Of a stretch of DNA of 64,000 nucleotides, positions 42,906-51,772 are shown piece by piece; the stretch's first letter is position 1, and each line of letters opens with the position of its first letter. The stretch is taken from positions 62,001 to 126,000 of the forward strand of contig NZ_JBDWAS010000052.1 of the NCBI RefSeq assembly GCF_039978735.1, in the 5' to 3' direction. The notes beneath the pieces were generated by a model, which was given only the letters and a program-made list of their open reading frames with translations, had not been told where the DNA came from and searched no databases. Position numbers and translations under genes: made by a program. Source of the stretch: Maricaulis sp039978735 (lineage in GTDB: Bacteria > Pseudomonadota > Alphaproteobacteria > Caulobacterales > Maricaulaceae).

Positions 42906-44090
42906 ATGGACCTCGCACATTCCCAGTCCGAGCATGACGACCCGGCGCGTGACCGGATCCTCATTGTCGACGACCAGGCGTCGTCGCGACTTCTGATCGG
43001 GTCGGTGCTGGAAGCGGCGGGCTATACCTGTCTCGCCTATGCCGGGGACGGGGTCGAGGCGATCGAATGGCTCGCAGCCAACACGGCTGACATCGTCATC
43101 CTGGATATCCGCATGCCCCGCATGGACGGCTTCGAGGTGTGCCGCGAAATCCGCGGCCGGCTGGCGCTCGATCTTCCGATCCTGGTGCAGACCGGCATCC
43201 AGGAAGCGGACTGCCGGGTCGACGCCTTCAAGGTCGGGGCGTCCGACATCGTCTCCAAACCGCTCAATCCCGGCGAACTGGTCTCCCGCGTGCGGCTGCA
43301 TCTGGAACGCCGCCGCATGATCGGTCGGCTGCAGCGCTACCAGGACCGGATGGAAGACGAGCTGCGCGCCGCCCAGTCCATGCAGCTGGCGCTTCTGCCC
43401 GGACCGGAGGATGTCGCCGCAATCCTGCATCCGCGCGGTGCCGCGATGACCGCTTTCTACCGGGCTTCTCACATGCTGGGCGGCGATCTCTGGCAGGTCT
43501 TCCCGGTGGACGAAACCCGGTTCGGTGTCTTCATGGTCGACCTGTCCGGGCATGGCGTGTCGGCCGCCATCAACGCCTTCCGGGTCAACATGATCACCGC
43601 CGGACTGGTTCGCGAGCGGGCCGATCCGGCCCGGTGGCTGGCCGCGCTGAACCGGACGCTCGTGCCGATCCTGCCGGTCGAGCACTTCGCAACCGCCTTC
43701 TATGCTGTCATCGACCCGGCCGCCGGCGAGATGCGCTATGCCGTGGCCGGAGCGCCGCCGCCCCTGATCCTGCACGGCGATGGCAGCTGGGAGGAATTGT
43801 CCGGGCGCGGCCTGATCCTGGGCTGCCTGGCGGATGCCGAGTACGAGACGTTCACAGCACAGCTGGGACCGCAGGACCGGCTGTTCGCCTACAGCGACGC
43901 GCTGTACGAGGACTTCGAGAATCCCGACGCCAGCCTTGCGGCCGGCGATATCGCGACGGCCGTACAGGCCGAGGCGGCTGCGGGCGCCGATGCGTTCGCC
44001 GGCCGGCTGCTGACCCGCCTCTTCGGCCGGGCCGATGCCGAATTCCGCGACGACCTGACCTTCCTGCTGATCGGACTGGATGTCCCATGA
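42906..44090 (+). CDS. Response regulator with PP2C/SpoIIE-type phosphatase output
   Basis: A 394-residue protein: receiver domain 15-135 with phosphoacceptor D67 (VILDIRMPRMDGF) and K near 115 (VSKPL), a linker coiled coil (about 135-160), then a PP2C-like SpoIIE/RsbU domain (GGDLWQVF, MVDLSGHGVSAA, FRDDLTFLLIGL). It should dephosphorylate the STAS protein when its receiver is phosphorylated. It resembles HsbR/RssB-like partner-switching regulators. Seven bases after the STAS gene; overlaps the next gene by four. Confidence 0.9.
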   Translation: MDLAHSQSEHDDPARDRILIVDDQASSRLLIGSVLEAAGYTCLAYAGDGVEAIEWLAANTADIVILDIRMPRMDGFEVCREIRGRLALDLPILVQTGIQEADCRVDAFKVGASDIVSKPLNPGELVSRVRLHLERRRMIGRLQRYQDRMEDELRAAQSMQLALLPGPEDVAAILHPRGAAMTAFYRASHMLGGDLWQVFPVDETRFGVFMVDLSGHGVSAAINAFRVNMITAGLVRERADPARWLAALNRTLVPILPVEHFATAFYAVIDPAAGEMRYAVAGAPPPLILHGDGSWEELSGRGLILGCLADAEYETFTAQLGPQDRLFAYSDALYEDFENPDASLAAGDIATAVQAEAAAGADAFAGRLLTRLFGRADAEFRDDLTFLLIGLDVP

Positions 44091-44935
44091 AAACCCGTGA
44101 CGACCTGATCTGGATGATGGTGTCCGACGGCCCGCTGGCGCGCCGCCTGGGCGATTATCTGCAGGACGAACCGCGCGGTGTGCTGGTCGGCGAGACCGCC
44201 CTGCCGGAGACCGGCGAGATCGGGGTGGTGATCGCCGACGATGCGCATCTGGGTGCGCTGAAGGCAGCCCGGCTGCGGGCCGGTGAGGCGATGCAGTCCA
44301 TTTTCCTGACCGAACGGACAGACAGCCAGGTCCAGGCCGATTTCGTGCTGTCGCGCGACACCGATTTCGGGTCGGTGAAGTCGGTCTTCGAGGCCGCCTG
44401 CGACTATCGCGAACAGGTGCTGGAACTGCAGGCCGATGTGGCGCGCCGCAAGTCCGCCATCGGCACGATCATGAACGGACAGTTCGTCTTCCGCACGCTC
44501 GACGAGGCGCGCAACCTGTCGACCATGCTGGCGCTGGCCTGTCCCAATTCCGACGCCGTGGTGGTCGGTCTGCAGGAGTTGCTGGTCAATGCCGTCGAGC
44601 ACGGCAATCTGGAAATCACCGGCGCACAGAAGCGCGACCTGCTGATCGCCGGGACCTGGCGCGAGGAAGTCGAGCGCCGGCTCGCCGATCCGGCCTATGC
44701 CCAGCGGCGGGTCATTGTCACCTTCCAGCGCGGGGCGCGGATGATTGCCTTCACCATCCAGGACGAGGGCGAGGGGTTCGATCACGAGGCTTTTCTTGCG
44801 GGGCCGCCGGCCGGGGCAGGCTATCGCGGGCGCGGCATCACGCTGGCGCGCACGCTCTCTTTCTCCTCGCTGACCTATATGGGCTCGGGCAGTGTGGTCG
44901 AGGCGGTGATCCTGCTGGACAGGCAGGCGGGCTGA
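44087..44935 (+). CDS. Anti-sigma serine kinase (HATPase) with a degenerate receiver-like N-terminus
   Basis: A 282-residue protein. The C-terminal ~150 residues form a GHKL ATPase of RsbW/SpoIIAB type: N-box VGLQELLVNAVEHGN, DEGEGFD and GRGITLAR. The N-terminal ~115 residues look like a worn receiver (VVIADDAHLGALKAAR) without a phosphoacceptor motif. It would phosphorylate the STAS protein and bind a sigma factor or other target. Start ATG 44087 overlaps the phosphatase stop (ATGA). Its sigma target is not encoded nearby. Confidence 0.86.
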   Translation: MKTRDDLIWMMVSDGPLARRLGDYLQDEPRGVLVGETALPETGEIGVVIADDAHLGALKAARLRAGEAMQSIFLTERTDSQVQADFVLSRDTDFGSVKSVFEAACDYREQVLELQADVARRKSAIGTIMNGQFVFRTLDEARNLSTMLALACPNSDAVVVGLQELLVNAVEHGNLEITGAQKRDLLIAGTWREEVERRLADPAYAQRRVIVTFQRGARMIAFTIQDEGEGFDHEAFLAGPPAGAGYRGRGITLARTLSFSSLTYMGSGSVVEAVILLDRQAG

Positions 44936-45003
44936 GCGCCGCTGCACCGACTTGAAACTTTCATTGGTCATTCCCGGCCGTATTCGATAGGCCTGCGCGG
45001 CCT

Positions 45004-45103
45004 GGAGCAGGATGGTTTCCTGCGGAACCGGTTCTGCTCCGGAATCTTGAGCGGTCACGTGATCGAACCGGTGAACCGGGTTCCATCTCACCTGATCACG
45101 CTC
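45004..45103. repeat. Two adjacent palindromic (REP-like) elements
   Basis: The first hairpin is GGAGCAG (45004-45010) / CTGCTCC (45034-45040) with an inner GGTTTCC/GGAACC pairing. The second is CGTGATC (45058-45064) / GATCACG (45094-45100) with inner GAACC/GGTTC. Both resemble the short GAGC...GATC...GGTTCC palindromes scattered in alphaproteobacterial genomes. They fill most of the 188-base gap before the alkaline phosphatase gene. Confidence 0.6.
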
Positions 45104-45123
45104 CAGCGGAACGAGGTCACGAC

Positions 45124-46620
45124 GTGCGTATCAAATCCTTCGGCCCGGCGGTTGTCCTGGGCGTCTTCCTGGCCGGTGCTGCGAGCGCCGCAACCCTTCA
45201 GGACACCGGCAGCGACAGCGATAACTGGCAGCGCGCCCGCGCCGAGCTGGACCGCCGCATGGCAGTCGACGTCCGTCCGCAGCAGGCCCGCAATGTCATC
45301 CTCTTCATCGCCGACGGGATGAGCATCCCCACCATTTCCGCCGCGCGGATCTATGGCGGCGAGCGGGCCGGCGATGGCGAGACGCACACCCTGTCCTTCG
45401 AGGCCTTCCCCAGCACCGCCCTGGTGCGCACCTACAATGCTGACGCCCAGGTCGCCGACAGCGCCAGCACGGCAACGGCGCTGGTGACCGGCCACAAGAC
45501 GCGCTCGGGCGCCATCAGCGTGCGCGCCGACCAGTTCCTCGACGCCTGCGCGCCCGATGCGGATCTGCCGCCGAGCCTGGTCGAGCTGGCCGAGCGTCGC
45601 GGCCTCGCCACCGGCATCGTCTCGACCGCCCGCCTGACCCACGCCACGCCGGCCACGCTCTACGCGCACAGCCTGATCCGCTCCTGGGAAGCCGACAGCG
45701 ATATGCGGCCGGAAGGTGTCGCCGCCGGCTGTGTCGACATCGCCGCGCAATTGCTGGCCTTCGACGAGGGTGACGGTATCGAGCTGGCGCTGGGCGGCGG
45801 CCGGGCCCGCTTCCTGCCCGAAGCCGAGGGCGGCGTGCGCGCCGACGGACGCAATCTGATCGCGGAATGGCAGGCGCACGACCGCGTCGCCGTCACCGAT
45901 GCGGCCGGTTTCCGGGCGCTCGATCCGGCCACCGGTGCGCCGGTGCTGGGTCTGTTCTCCGACAGCCACATGGCCTATGAGGCCGACCGCAGCGCGGCCG
46001 ACGAGCCCTCCCTGGCGGAAATGACCGCCTTCGCCATCGATCGCCTGTCGCAGAATGAGGACGGTTATGTGCTGATGGTCGAGGCCGGCCGGGTCGATCA
46101 TGCCCACCACGCCACCAATGCCTATCGCGCCCTGACCGACATGCAGGCCTTCGACGCGGCCATCGCGGCGGTGCTGGGGCGGGTCGATCTGGACGAGACG
46201 CTGATCGTCGTCACCGCCGATCACGGCCACACCATGACCTTCTCGGGCTATCCCGGCCGCGGCAATCCCATTCTCGGCCTGGTGCGGCGGGCGAACCCCT
46301 ACGAGCCGGGCTCCGAGCCGCAGCTGACGCTGGACGAGAGCGGCCGGCCCTACACCACGCTGGGTTATCAGAACGGTCCCAATGTCCGTCCCCATGAGGG
46401 CGAGCCTCTGGACGACGAGACGGTGATGGCGCCCGACTATCACCAGGAAACTGCAGTCGAACTGTCCAACGAGACTCATTCCGGTGCGGATGTCGCGCTT
46501 TATGCCAATGGCCCGCGGGCGCATTGGTTCGGCGGGTCGATCGAGCAGAACACGGTCTTCCACCTGATCTCCGCCGCGCTCGGCTGGGGGCAGGATGAGG
46601 ACGAGACCGCGGCGGAATAA
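45124..46620 (+). CDS. Alkaline phosphatase (PhoA family)
   Basis: A 498-residue secreted enzyme: signal peptide MRIKSFGPAVVLGVFLAGAASA, metal ligand D64 (FIADGMS), nucleophile S113 (ADSASTATALVTG) and metal-binding histidines in EAGRVDHAHH and TADHGHT. It hydrolyses phosphomonoesters in the periplasm to release phosphate. Start GTG 45124 with a GAGG nearby. No Pho box is evident, and two palindromic elements occupy the upstream region. Confidence 0.93.
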   Translation: MRIKSFGPAVVLGVFLAGAASAATLQDTGSDSDNWQRARAELDRRMAVDVRPQQARNVILFIADGMSIPTISAARIYGGERAGDGETHTLSFEAFPSTALVRTYNADAQVADSASTATALVTGHKTRSGAISVRADQFLDACAPDADLPPSLVELAERRGLATGIVSTARLTHATPATLYAHSLIRSWEADSDMRPEGVAAGCVDIAAQLLAFDEGDGIELALGGGRARFLPEAEGGVRADGRNLIAEWQAHDRVAVTDAAGFRALDPATGAPVLGLFSDSHMAYEADRSAADEPSLAEMTAFAIDRLSQNEDGYVLMVEAGRVDHAHHATNAYRALTDMQAFDAAIAAVLGRVDLDETLIVVTADHGHTMTFSGYPGRGNPILGLVRRANPYEPGSEPQLTLDESGRPYTTLGYQNGPNVRPHEGEPLDDETVMAPDYHQETAVELSNETHSGADVALYANGPRAHWFGGSIEQNTVFHLISAALGWGQDEDETAAE

Positions 46621-46731
46621 AATTACGCGTTCAGCTGTGGTTCAGCGCCAGAATTGTCTAAACTTGGATCACGCTACCGGATGGGACGGCACAAGGGTGA
46701 CCGGGCCGGCGGCTCAAAAAGGGGATCCGTC

Positions 46732-47643
46732 ATGCAGTTTCGTTCTCTCGCCGCCGCTGCGGCTGTCCTGGCCTGCGCCGCTCCGGCCATCGCCCAGGAT
46801 TATTCCGCACCGCCCACCTATGGCAGCGTCAATCTGAACTCCGGTTTCACGCCGGATCCCTACACCGTGCGCATCACCTCCGGCGGTGCGCGCTCGGCGG
46901 CCAATGTGTCCTCCTCCTGCCGCGGCTGGATCGCCGATGCGCCGGACTATTCGGTCTATTACACCGCCGGCAACATGTTCGACCTGACCATTGGCGCCAC
47001 GTCCAGCTCCGACACGACGCTCGTCGTCAACGGGCCCAGCGGCAACTGGTATTGCGACGATGACAGCGGCGAAGGGCTCAATCCGAGCATGACCTTCTCC
47101 AACCCGCAATCCGGCCGCTACGACATCTGGGTCGGCTCCTACAGCCAGGGCGATTATGCCGACGCCGTCCTCGCCATCTCCGAACTCGGCGGCTCCGGCG
47201 GCAGCTATAATGGCGGCGGCAATAGCTATGGCGGGATCGACTATTCCCTGCCGGCCAATTTCGGCAGCGCCAATCTGCGCGCCGGCTTCACGCCCGACCC
47301 CTACCGCGTCGACATCGTCTCCGGCGGCGCCTATCGCGCTTCGGACGTGCGCAGCGGCTGTGCCGGCTGGGTCTCCGCCGCGCCGGACTTCGAGCTGCGC
47401 TACACGGCCGGCTCCAGCCTGCCGCTGATCCTGTCGGCGGCCTCCTCGTCGGACACGACCATCCTGGTCAACGATCCGAACGGCAACTGGCACTGCAATG
47501 ATGATGGCGGCAACAGCGGTCTCAACCCGGCCCTGACCTTCCACAATCCGGCCTCGGGCACCTATGACATCTGGATCGGTTCCTACCGCCAGGGCGAGAA
47601 TGCCAACGCCTCGCTGTCGATCTCGGAGCTTTACAGCGAATAG
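46732..47643 (+). CDS. Exported protein with two tandem copies of one domain
   Basis: A 303-residue protein with a signal peptide (MQFRSLAAAAAVLACAAPAIA). Two similar ~115-residue units follow (about 30-145 and 165-300), each with G-S-x-N-L-x-x-GFTPDPY, a conserved cysteine, YTAG, SSDTT, a second cysteine in NGNWxC-type context, and YDIW[VI]GSY. The paired cysteines suggest one disulfide per unit. A Gly/Ser/Asn linker joins them. The units look like the beta-sandwich found beside secreted peptidases, but no catalytic domain is present. Function unknown; periplasmic or secreted. Confidence 0.8.
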   Translation: MQFRSLAAAAAVLACAAPAIAQDYSAPPTYGSVNLNSGFTPDPYTVRITSGGARSAANVSSSCRGWIADAPDYSVYYTAGNMFDLTIGATSSSDTTLVVNGPSGNWYCDDDSGEGLNPSMTFSNPQSGRYDIWVGSYSQGDYADAVLAISELGGSGGSYNGGGNSYGGIDYSLPANFGSANLRAGFTPDPYRVDIVSGGAYRASDVRSGCAGWVSAAPDFELRYTAGSSLPLILSAASSSDTTILVNDPNGNWHCNDDGGNSGLNPALTFHNPASGTYDIWIGSYRQGENANASLSISELYSE

Positions 47644-47667
47644 GCCGTCCCGGCTGACACCAGACAC

Positions 47668-47703
47668 AAAGGGCCGTCCGGACAATCCGGGCGGCCCTTT
47701 TTC
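47668..47703 (+). terminator. Rho-independent terminator
   Basis: A near-perfect stem AAAGGGCCG(T)CCGGA / TCCGG(G)CGGCCCTTT with loop CAA, followed by TTTTT. It lies 25 bases after the tandem-domain gene stop. Confidence 0.9.
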
Positions 47704-47775
47704 TGTCTGCTTTCTTGTCTGGCGCCGGGCTTTCACGCTACAGCTTGTGAACGCTGTTCATGGGAGGGACGGGGC

Positions 47776-48939
47776 ATGACACGGATCATTCTGGGCGCGA
47801 TCGCCATCCTGCTGGCGGTGGCTGCCGGCCTCTTCTTCTACGTCATCCCCGTGCGCATCGATGCCGGGCGCAATGTCGTCACCCCGCACGAGCCCTACGC
47901 CATCTCCGCCGAAGCGCAGGCCCTGCACGCCACGCTCGACGTCGCCGACCTGCACTCTGACATGCTCCTGTGGATGCGCGATCCGGCACAGCGCAACGAT
48001 CGCGGCCATACCGACCTGCCGCGCCTGCGCGAGGGGCGGGTGGCCTTCCAGGTCTTCTCCAGCGTCACCAAGACGCCGTCCTCGATGAATTACGAGGAAA
48101 ACTCGGCCGACAGCGACAATATCACCCCGCTCGCCATCGCCCAGCGCTGGCCGGTCGACACCTGGGGCTCGATCCGCAATCGCGCGCTCTACCATGCCGA
48201 TCGCCTCAACCGCCTGGCCGAGAATGACGACGCCTTCACCGTCATCCGCACGCGCGGCGATCTCGACGCGGTGCTGGCGGCCCGGCAGAGCGATCCGATG
48301 GCGATGGGCGGCCTCCTCGCCACGGAAGGCGCGCACCCGCTGGAAGGCGATCTGGCCAATATCGAACCGCTCTGGGAGGCCGGTTACCGGCTGATCGGCC
48401 TGCAGCATTTCTTCGACAATGAGCTGGGCGGATCGCTGCACGGCCTCTCCGGCGCCGGCCTCACCGATTTCGGCCGCGAGGCTGTCGCCGCCCTGCTCGC
48501 GCGCGGCATGATCATCGATGTTGCTCATTCCTCGCCCGCCGTGGTGGCCGAGGTTCTGGCGATGACCGACCGGCCGCTCGTGGTCTCCCACACCGGCATT
48601 CACGGCCATTGCCCGGTCACCCGCAACATTCCCGACGGGCTGATGCGCGCCATCGCCGCGGAAGGCGGGCTGATCGGCATCGGTTTCTGGGAAGACGTGA
48701 CCTGCGATGACAGCCCGTCCGGCGTCGCCGGCACCATAATCGCCGCCATCGACCTTGTCGGCCTCGACCATGTCGCCCTCGGCTCCGACTATGACGGCAC
48801 CATCACCACCACATTCGACGCCTCCGAATACGCCGTCCTCACCGACCGCCTGCTGGCGGCCGGCCTCAGCGAAGACGATGTGCGCCAGGTAATGGGCGGC
48901 AATGCGATCCGGTTTTTCCGGGAGCAATTGCCGGAATAG
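47776..48939 (+). CDS. Membrane dipeptidase (peptidase family M19)
   Basis: A 387-residue renal-dipeptidase-like metalloenzyme with an N-terminal membrane anchor (residues 3-25). Zinc ligands are visible in DLHSDMLLW (near 58), LATEGAHPLEG, IDVAHSS and VSHTG, and the DYDG motif lies near residue 338. It hydrolyses dipeptides at the periplasmic side of the inner membrane. The start ATG 47776 has GGAGGGAC upstream. Monocistronic. Confidence 0.92.
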   Translation: MTRIILGAIAILLAVAAGLFFYVIPVRIDAGRNVVTPHEPYAISAEAQALHATLDVADLHSDMLLWMRDPAQRNDRGHTDLPRLREGRVAFQVFSSVTKTPSSMNYEENSADSDNITPLAIAQRWPVDTWGSIRNRALYHADRLNRLAENDDAFTVIRTRGDLDAVLAARQSDPMAMGGLLATEGAHPLEGDLANIEPLWEAGYRLIGLQHFFDNELGGSLHGLSGAGLTDFGREAVAALLARGMIIDVAHSSPAVVAEVLAMTDRPLVVSHTGIHGHCPVTRNIPDGLMRAIAAEGGLIGIGFWEDVTCDDSPSGVAGTIIAAIDLVGLDHVALGSDYDGTITTTFDASEYAVLTDRLLAAGLSEDDVRQVMGGNAIRFFREQLPE

Positions 48940-49098
48940 GGGGCGGAGGCCGGCCCGGGTCTTCAGGGGCGCGCCGGGTCCTCGGGGACACACCGGCGCA
49001 AAATCCCCTTATCTTACCGATGTTTCATTGGTTCCGCCTGCGCCCGCCGGGTCTGCTGGCTCACATAAAACCGATCCAGCAAACGGAGCCATGCCCTC

Positions 49099-49785
49099 AT
49101 GCCCCTGACCCTCAGCGCCATCGCCGTCACGCTCGCCACCCATGTGTGCACCGCGCCCGGCTGTCCGGACGCCGCGCCCTGGCCGGCCCCGATGCGCACG
49201 GTCGAGGCGGCGGGCACGCTCGTCTCGCCGCATCTGCCGCAAGCCCGCATCGCCGTACCGGACAGCGCGGTCTATGCCGGCGGCCGGCGCTGGGCGCTCT
49301 ATGACGCGGTAGATGCCGAGATGCACCTCTTCGTCGAGGCCGGCGAGGACCGGGTGGTCGACCGGCTCTACTGGATCCAGTTCGAGGCCTATCTGCCGTC
49401 CCTGCCGGAGGCCGGCTATGACTTCCACCTGTCAGACCTCGAACAGCGCGAACTGGGCGACGCCAATTTCTTCGTCCGCGCCCGCTTCGGCGAGGGCGCG
49501 ACCGATGTGCCGCAGGCGGGATCGGACAATGCCATGATGCGGACCGTGCTCGACGCGGCGGGCTACACCCTGCCGGCCGAGACCATCAACGCCACCATGA
49601 AACACATCCTCGACCCCGCCAATCCGCGCGAGGAGCTGATGATCATCTACATAGAAGACCTGGCCCCCACCGGCGCCTCCATGGCCGACATCATAAACGC
49701 CGGCCTGGACAGCCCGCTCTGGGAAGGCTTGTCGCGAGGTGTGCTGGATCGTGCGGAGGCGCGGGTGGTGGTGGAGGTGGAGTAG
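49099..49785 (+). CDS. Conserved-looking protein of unknown function
   Basis: A 228-residue acidic protein that I do not recognise. A weak N-terminal hydrophobic stretch (MPLTLSAIAVTLATHV) with cysteines at 17 and 22 could be a signal. The middle has YDAVDAEMHLFVEAGEDRVVDRLYWIQFEAYLP, followed by helices ending DRAEARVVVEVE. Codon use is GC-rich like the core genome and coding character is good. It lies at the left edge of the accessory region; the ABC ATPase gene converges on it with a 37-base gap. Confidence 0.7.
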   Translation: MPLTLSAIAVTLATHVCTAPGCPDAAPWPAPMRTVEAAGTLVSPHLPQARIAVPDSAVYAGGRRWALYDAVDAEMHLFVEAGEDRVVDRLYWIQFEAYLPSLPEAGYDFHLSDLEQRELGDANFFVRARFGEGATDVPQAGSDNAMMRTVLDAAGYTLPAETINATMKHILDPANPREELMIIYIEDLAPTGASMADIINAGLDSPLWEGLSRGVLDRAEARVVVEVE

Positions 49786-49822
49786 GGGAGAACGGTCGAT
49801 CTTGATTGGAAGGGGTAAAGCC

Positions 49823-51772
49823 CTAATGCCCCCTATAGTAGCTAATGAGTGGAGGGTGCGCTGGATCGGTAACGGTGAACTTCCTCTCCACGAACTCTGG
49901 CGCAGCTCCCTCCAACGGGAAAAGTGTTTGATCCACGATTATGCACTGCCAACCGGCGAGATCGTCTTGAAGCGATCCATAGAGCTCAGAGTAAAAGTGC
50001 TCAAAAATATCGCGGTTGATCTCGGGAGTAATGTTTTTCATGGTAGAATCTATCATGAAACAATTTGGAAAACTAAGCCCTTTAGCCTTTGCGACTTTGT
50101 ATATTGATAGGGCGTAAGACATCTTGAATAGCGTCTTTTTTCCTCCGCTTCCCGCGTCTTTAAACGTCCATGCGCGACTTTCGTCGCCGTTCGGAAACAC
50201 ATACGGAAACCAAGACTTTACATTTATATAAACTCTGTCGTCGGCCCCGAATCCGGGAAATCGGATAGATCGTAGAACGTCTTCGAGCGTTTTGTTCAAA
50301 AGTCCTATATTAGCTCTTGCGCTATCAAATTTTGAGCGCTCGGCGTCGATCTCCCTCAGCGTTTGGGCTATGTCCGCGCTAAGTTTGTCGGCGGCCTCTA
50401 GGCGGCGCTCAATCTCCTCCGGCATCTTCCGTATCTGCACAAGGTGCCGGCGCCGTTCGTTGAGTTCACCTAAGCGTGCTTCTAAGCGGCGTGCTTGGGA
50501 AATATACTCTGACTCACTCTCGCGACGCTGAGCATCCAGCGCTCTTCGTAGTTCCAGTCTCTTCTCCATGAACAGGCTGAGATCGTCAGACTGCGAGCGC
50601 AATGAAGCGCTTAGGCGCTTTAGAGACACTTTTAGGTCGTCGATGCGGTCTGAGAGGTCCTGTTCAATCAAAGCAGAGGGGCGGGAAGCGGTTCGGTGTT
50701 CTTCAGCCGACAGGTCTGACTTGCAGAGAGAGCAGGATTCCGGTTCCAGTTTTTCTACAACACCTGTGCCGCATTGCGGGCATGCAAGAAACTTGGCCTT
50801 CTCCAAAACCTCCGAAGCGCTGCTTGTTCGTGCAGCTTTGAGTTTGAGCGTCAGCAGCTCCGCTTTCAGGCTTTCTTGTTCTGATATTCGTGCTTTTATA
50901 TCTTCAACCGCTTCCAGTTTCTCAAAATAAGATCTATCTAGTTCAAGAAGAAGTGCTCTATCTTGATCGCTTACGAGCTTTCTAATATCGCCAAGTTTTT
51001 GCTGTTCTTCGCGTTCCAGCTCTAGCTGTTCAGCCTCAGCATTGACGGAATCAATCTGTGCGCTGATTTGAGACTCTGAATTGTATCCGTAACTCGCGAG
51101 AAAATTATCAATCTCTTCGGCGGCTTCGCGCAGAGAGCGTTGTTTTTGCCTCAAATCCGCAAGTCGCGCTTCAAGAACAAGTAGCTGGTCGCTCTGGAAG
51201 CCAAATACAAAATTCAATACATTCTTGGACTTCTCCTTCTTTATCGGTTGCTCTAATTCAAATAGACTCGAGTCCAGGTCAAATTGATCGAGGTAGTTGA
51301 ATGTGAAAAAGTCTCGAAAACTCAACCTTTCGTATTTCGAGTCTGGATCTAACCTGCTTTTTCTTACCTTGAGAACGCCTAGGCCCATTCGAGTTAGTAG
51401 GAAGTCTGAAAATCCATAGATCCCGCCTTCGAGAACCTCTTCGGTTCCCGCCTTGACAGGAATCGAAGCCTGTCTGACGCCCTCTTCTTCTTCCCACGTC
51501 GCTCTGATGACGGTGCCTTCTTCAATGGATCTCTCAAGTAAGATCTCGGTCTGCCCAACCTGAGCTAAGAGCTGAATTGAGATAACCTCACTTGAGACTG
51601 CAGGCGTTTTCGCCATTTGGCCGCCCAGGCAATAATCAACCATTTCCACAACGGTCGACTTCCCGGTCGACATCTCGCCGTGAATAAATGTAAGAATTTC
51701 ACCAAATTCGACTAATTCATTGCCTTCACGGCAGAGAATTTTGAGGCTTTTAAGTTTCAAGTTTAGTGTCAT
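49823..51772 (-). CDS. SMC/Rad50-like ATPase of an ABC-three-component (ABC-3C) system
   Basis: A 649-residue ATPase: Walker A at G32-T40 (GEMSTGKST), long coiled-coil segments (about 195-310 and 365-500), a zinc-ribbon-like pair C331-PQ-C334 ... C347-SL-C350 between them, a signature-like DAGSGGKKTLFK near 555 and Walker B-like FMIDS near 590. ABC-3C ATPases of conflict systems have this plan. It is last of three overlapping genes (ATGA overlap with the middle component). Base composition is clearly lower in GC than surrounding genes, and codon use differs, suggesting transfer. Likely partner: the nuclease encoded upstream. An antiviral role is inferred. Confidence 0.8.
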   Translation of the reverse strand: MTLNLKLKSLKILCREGNELVEFGEILTFIHGEMSTGKSTVVEMVDYCLGGQMAKTPAVSSEVISIQLLAQVGQTEILLERSIEEGTVIRATWEEEEGVRQASIPVKAGTEEVLEGGIYGFSDFLLTRMGLGVLKVRKSRLDPDSKYERLSFRDFFTFNYLDQFDLDSSLFELEQPIKKEKSKNVLNFVFGFQSDQLLVLEARLADLRQKQRSLREAAEEIDNFLASYGYNSESQISAQIDSVNAEAEQLELEREEQQKLGDIRKLVSDQDRALLLELDRSYFEKLEAVEDIKARISEQESLKAELLTLKLKAARTSSASEVLEKAKFLACPQCGTGVVEKLEPESCSLCKSDLSAEEHRTASRPSALIEQDLSDRIDDLKVSLKRLSASLRSQSDDLSLFMEKRLELRRALDAQRRESESEYISQARRLEARLGELNERRRHLVQIRKMPEEIERRLEAADKLSADIAQTLREIDAERSKFDSARANIGLLNKTLEDVLRSIRFPGFGADDRVYINVKSWFPYVFPNGDESRAWTFKDAGSGGKKTLFKMSYALSIYKVAKAKGLSFPNCFMIDSTMKNITPEINRDIFEHFYSELYGSLQDDLAGWQCIIVDQTLFPLEGAAPEFVERKFTVTDPAHPPLISYYRGH

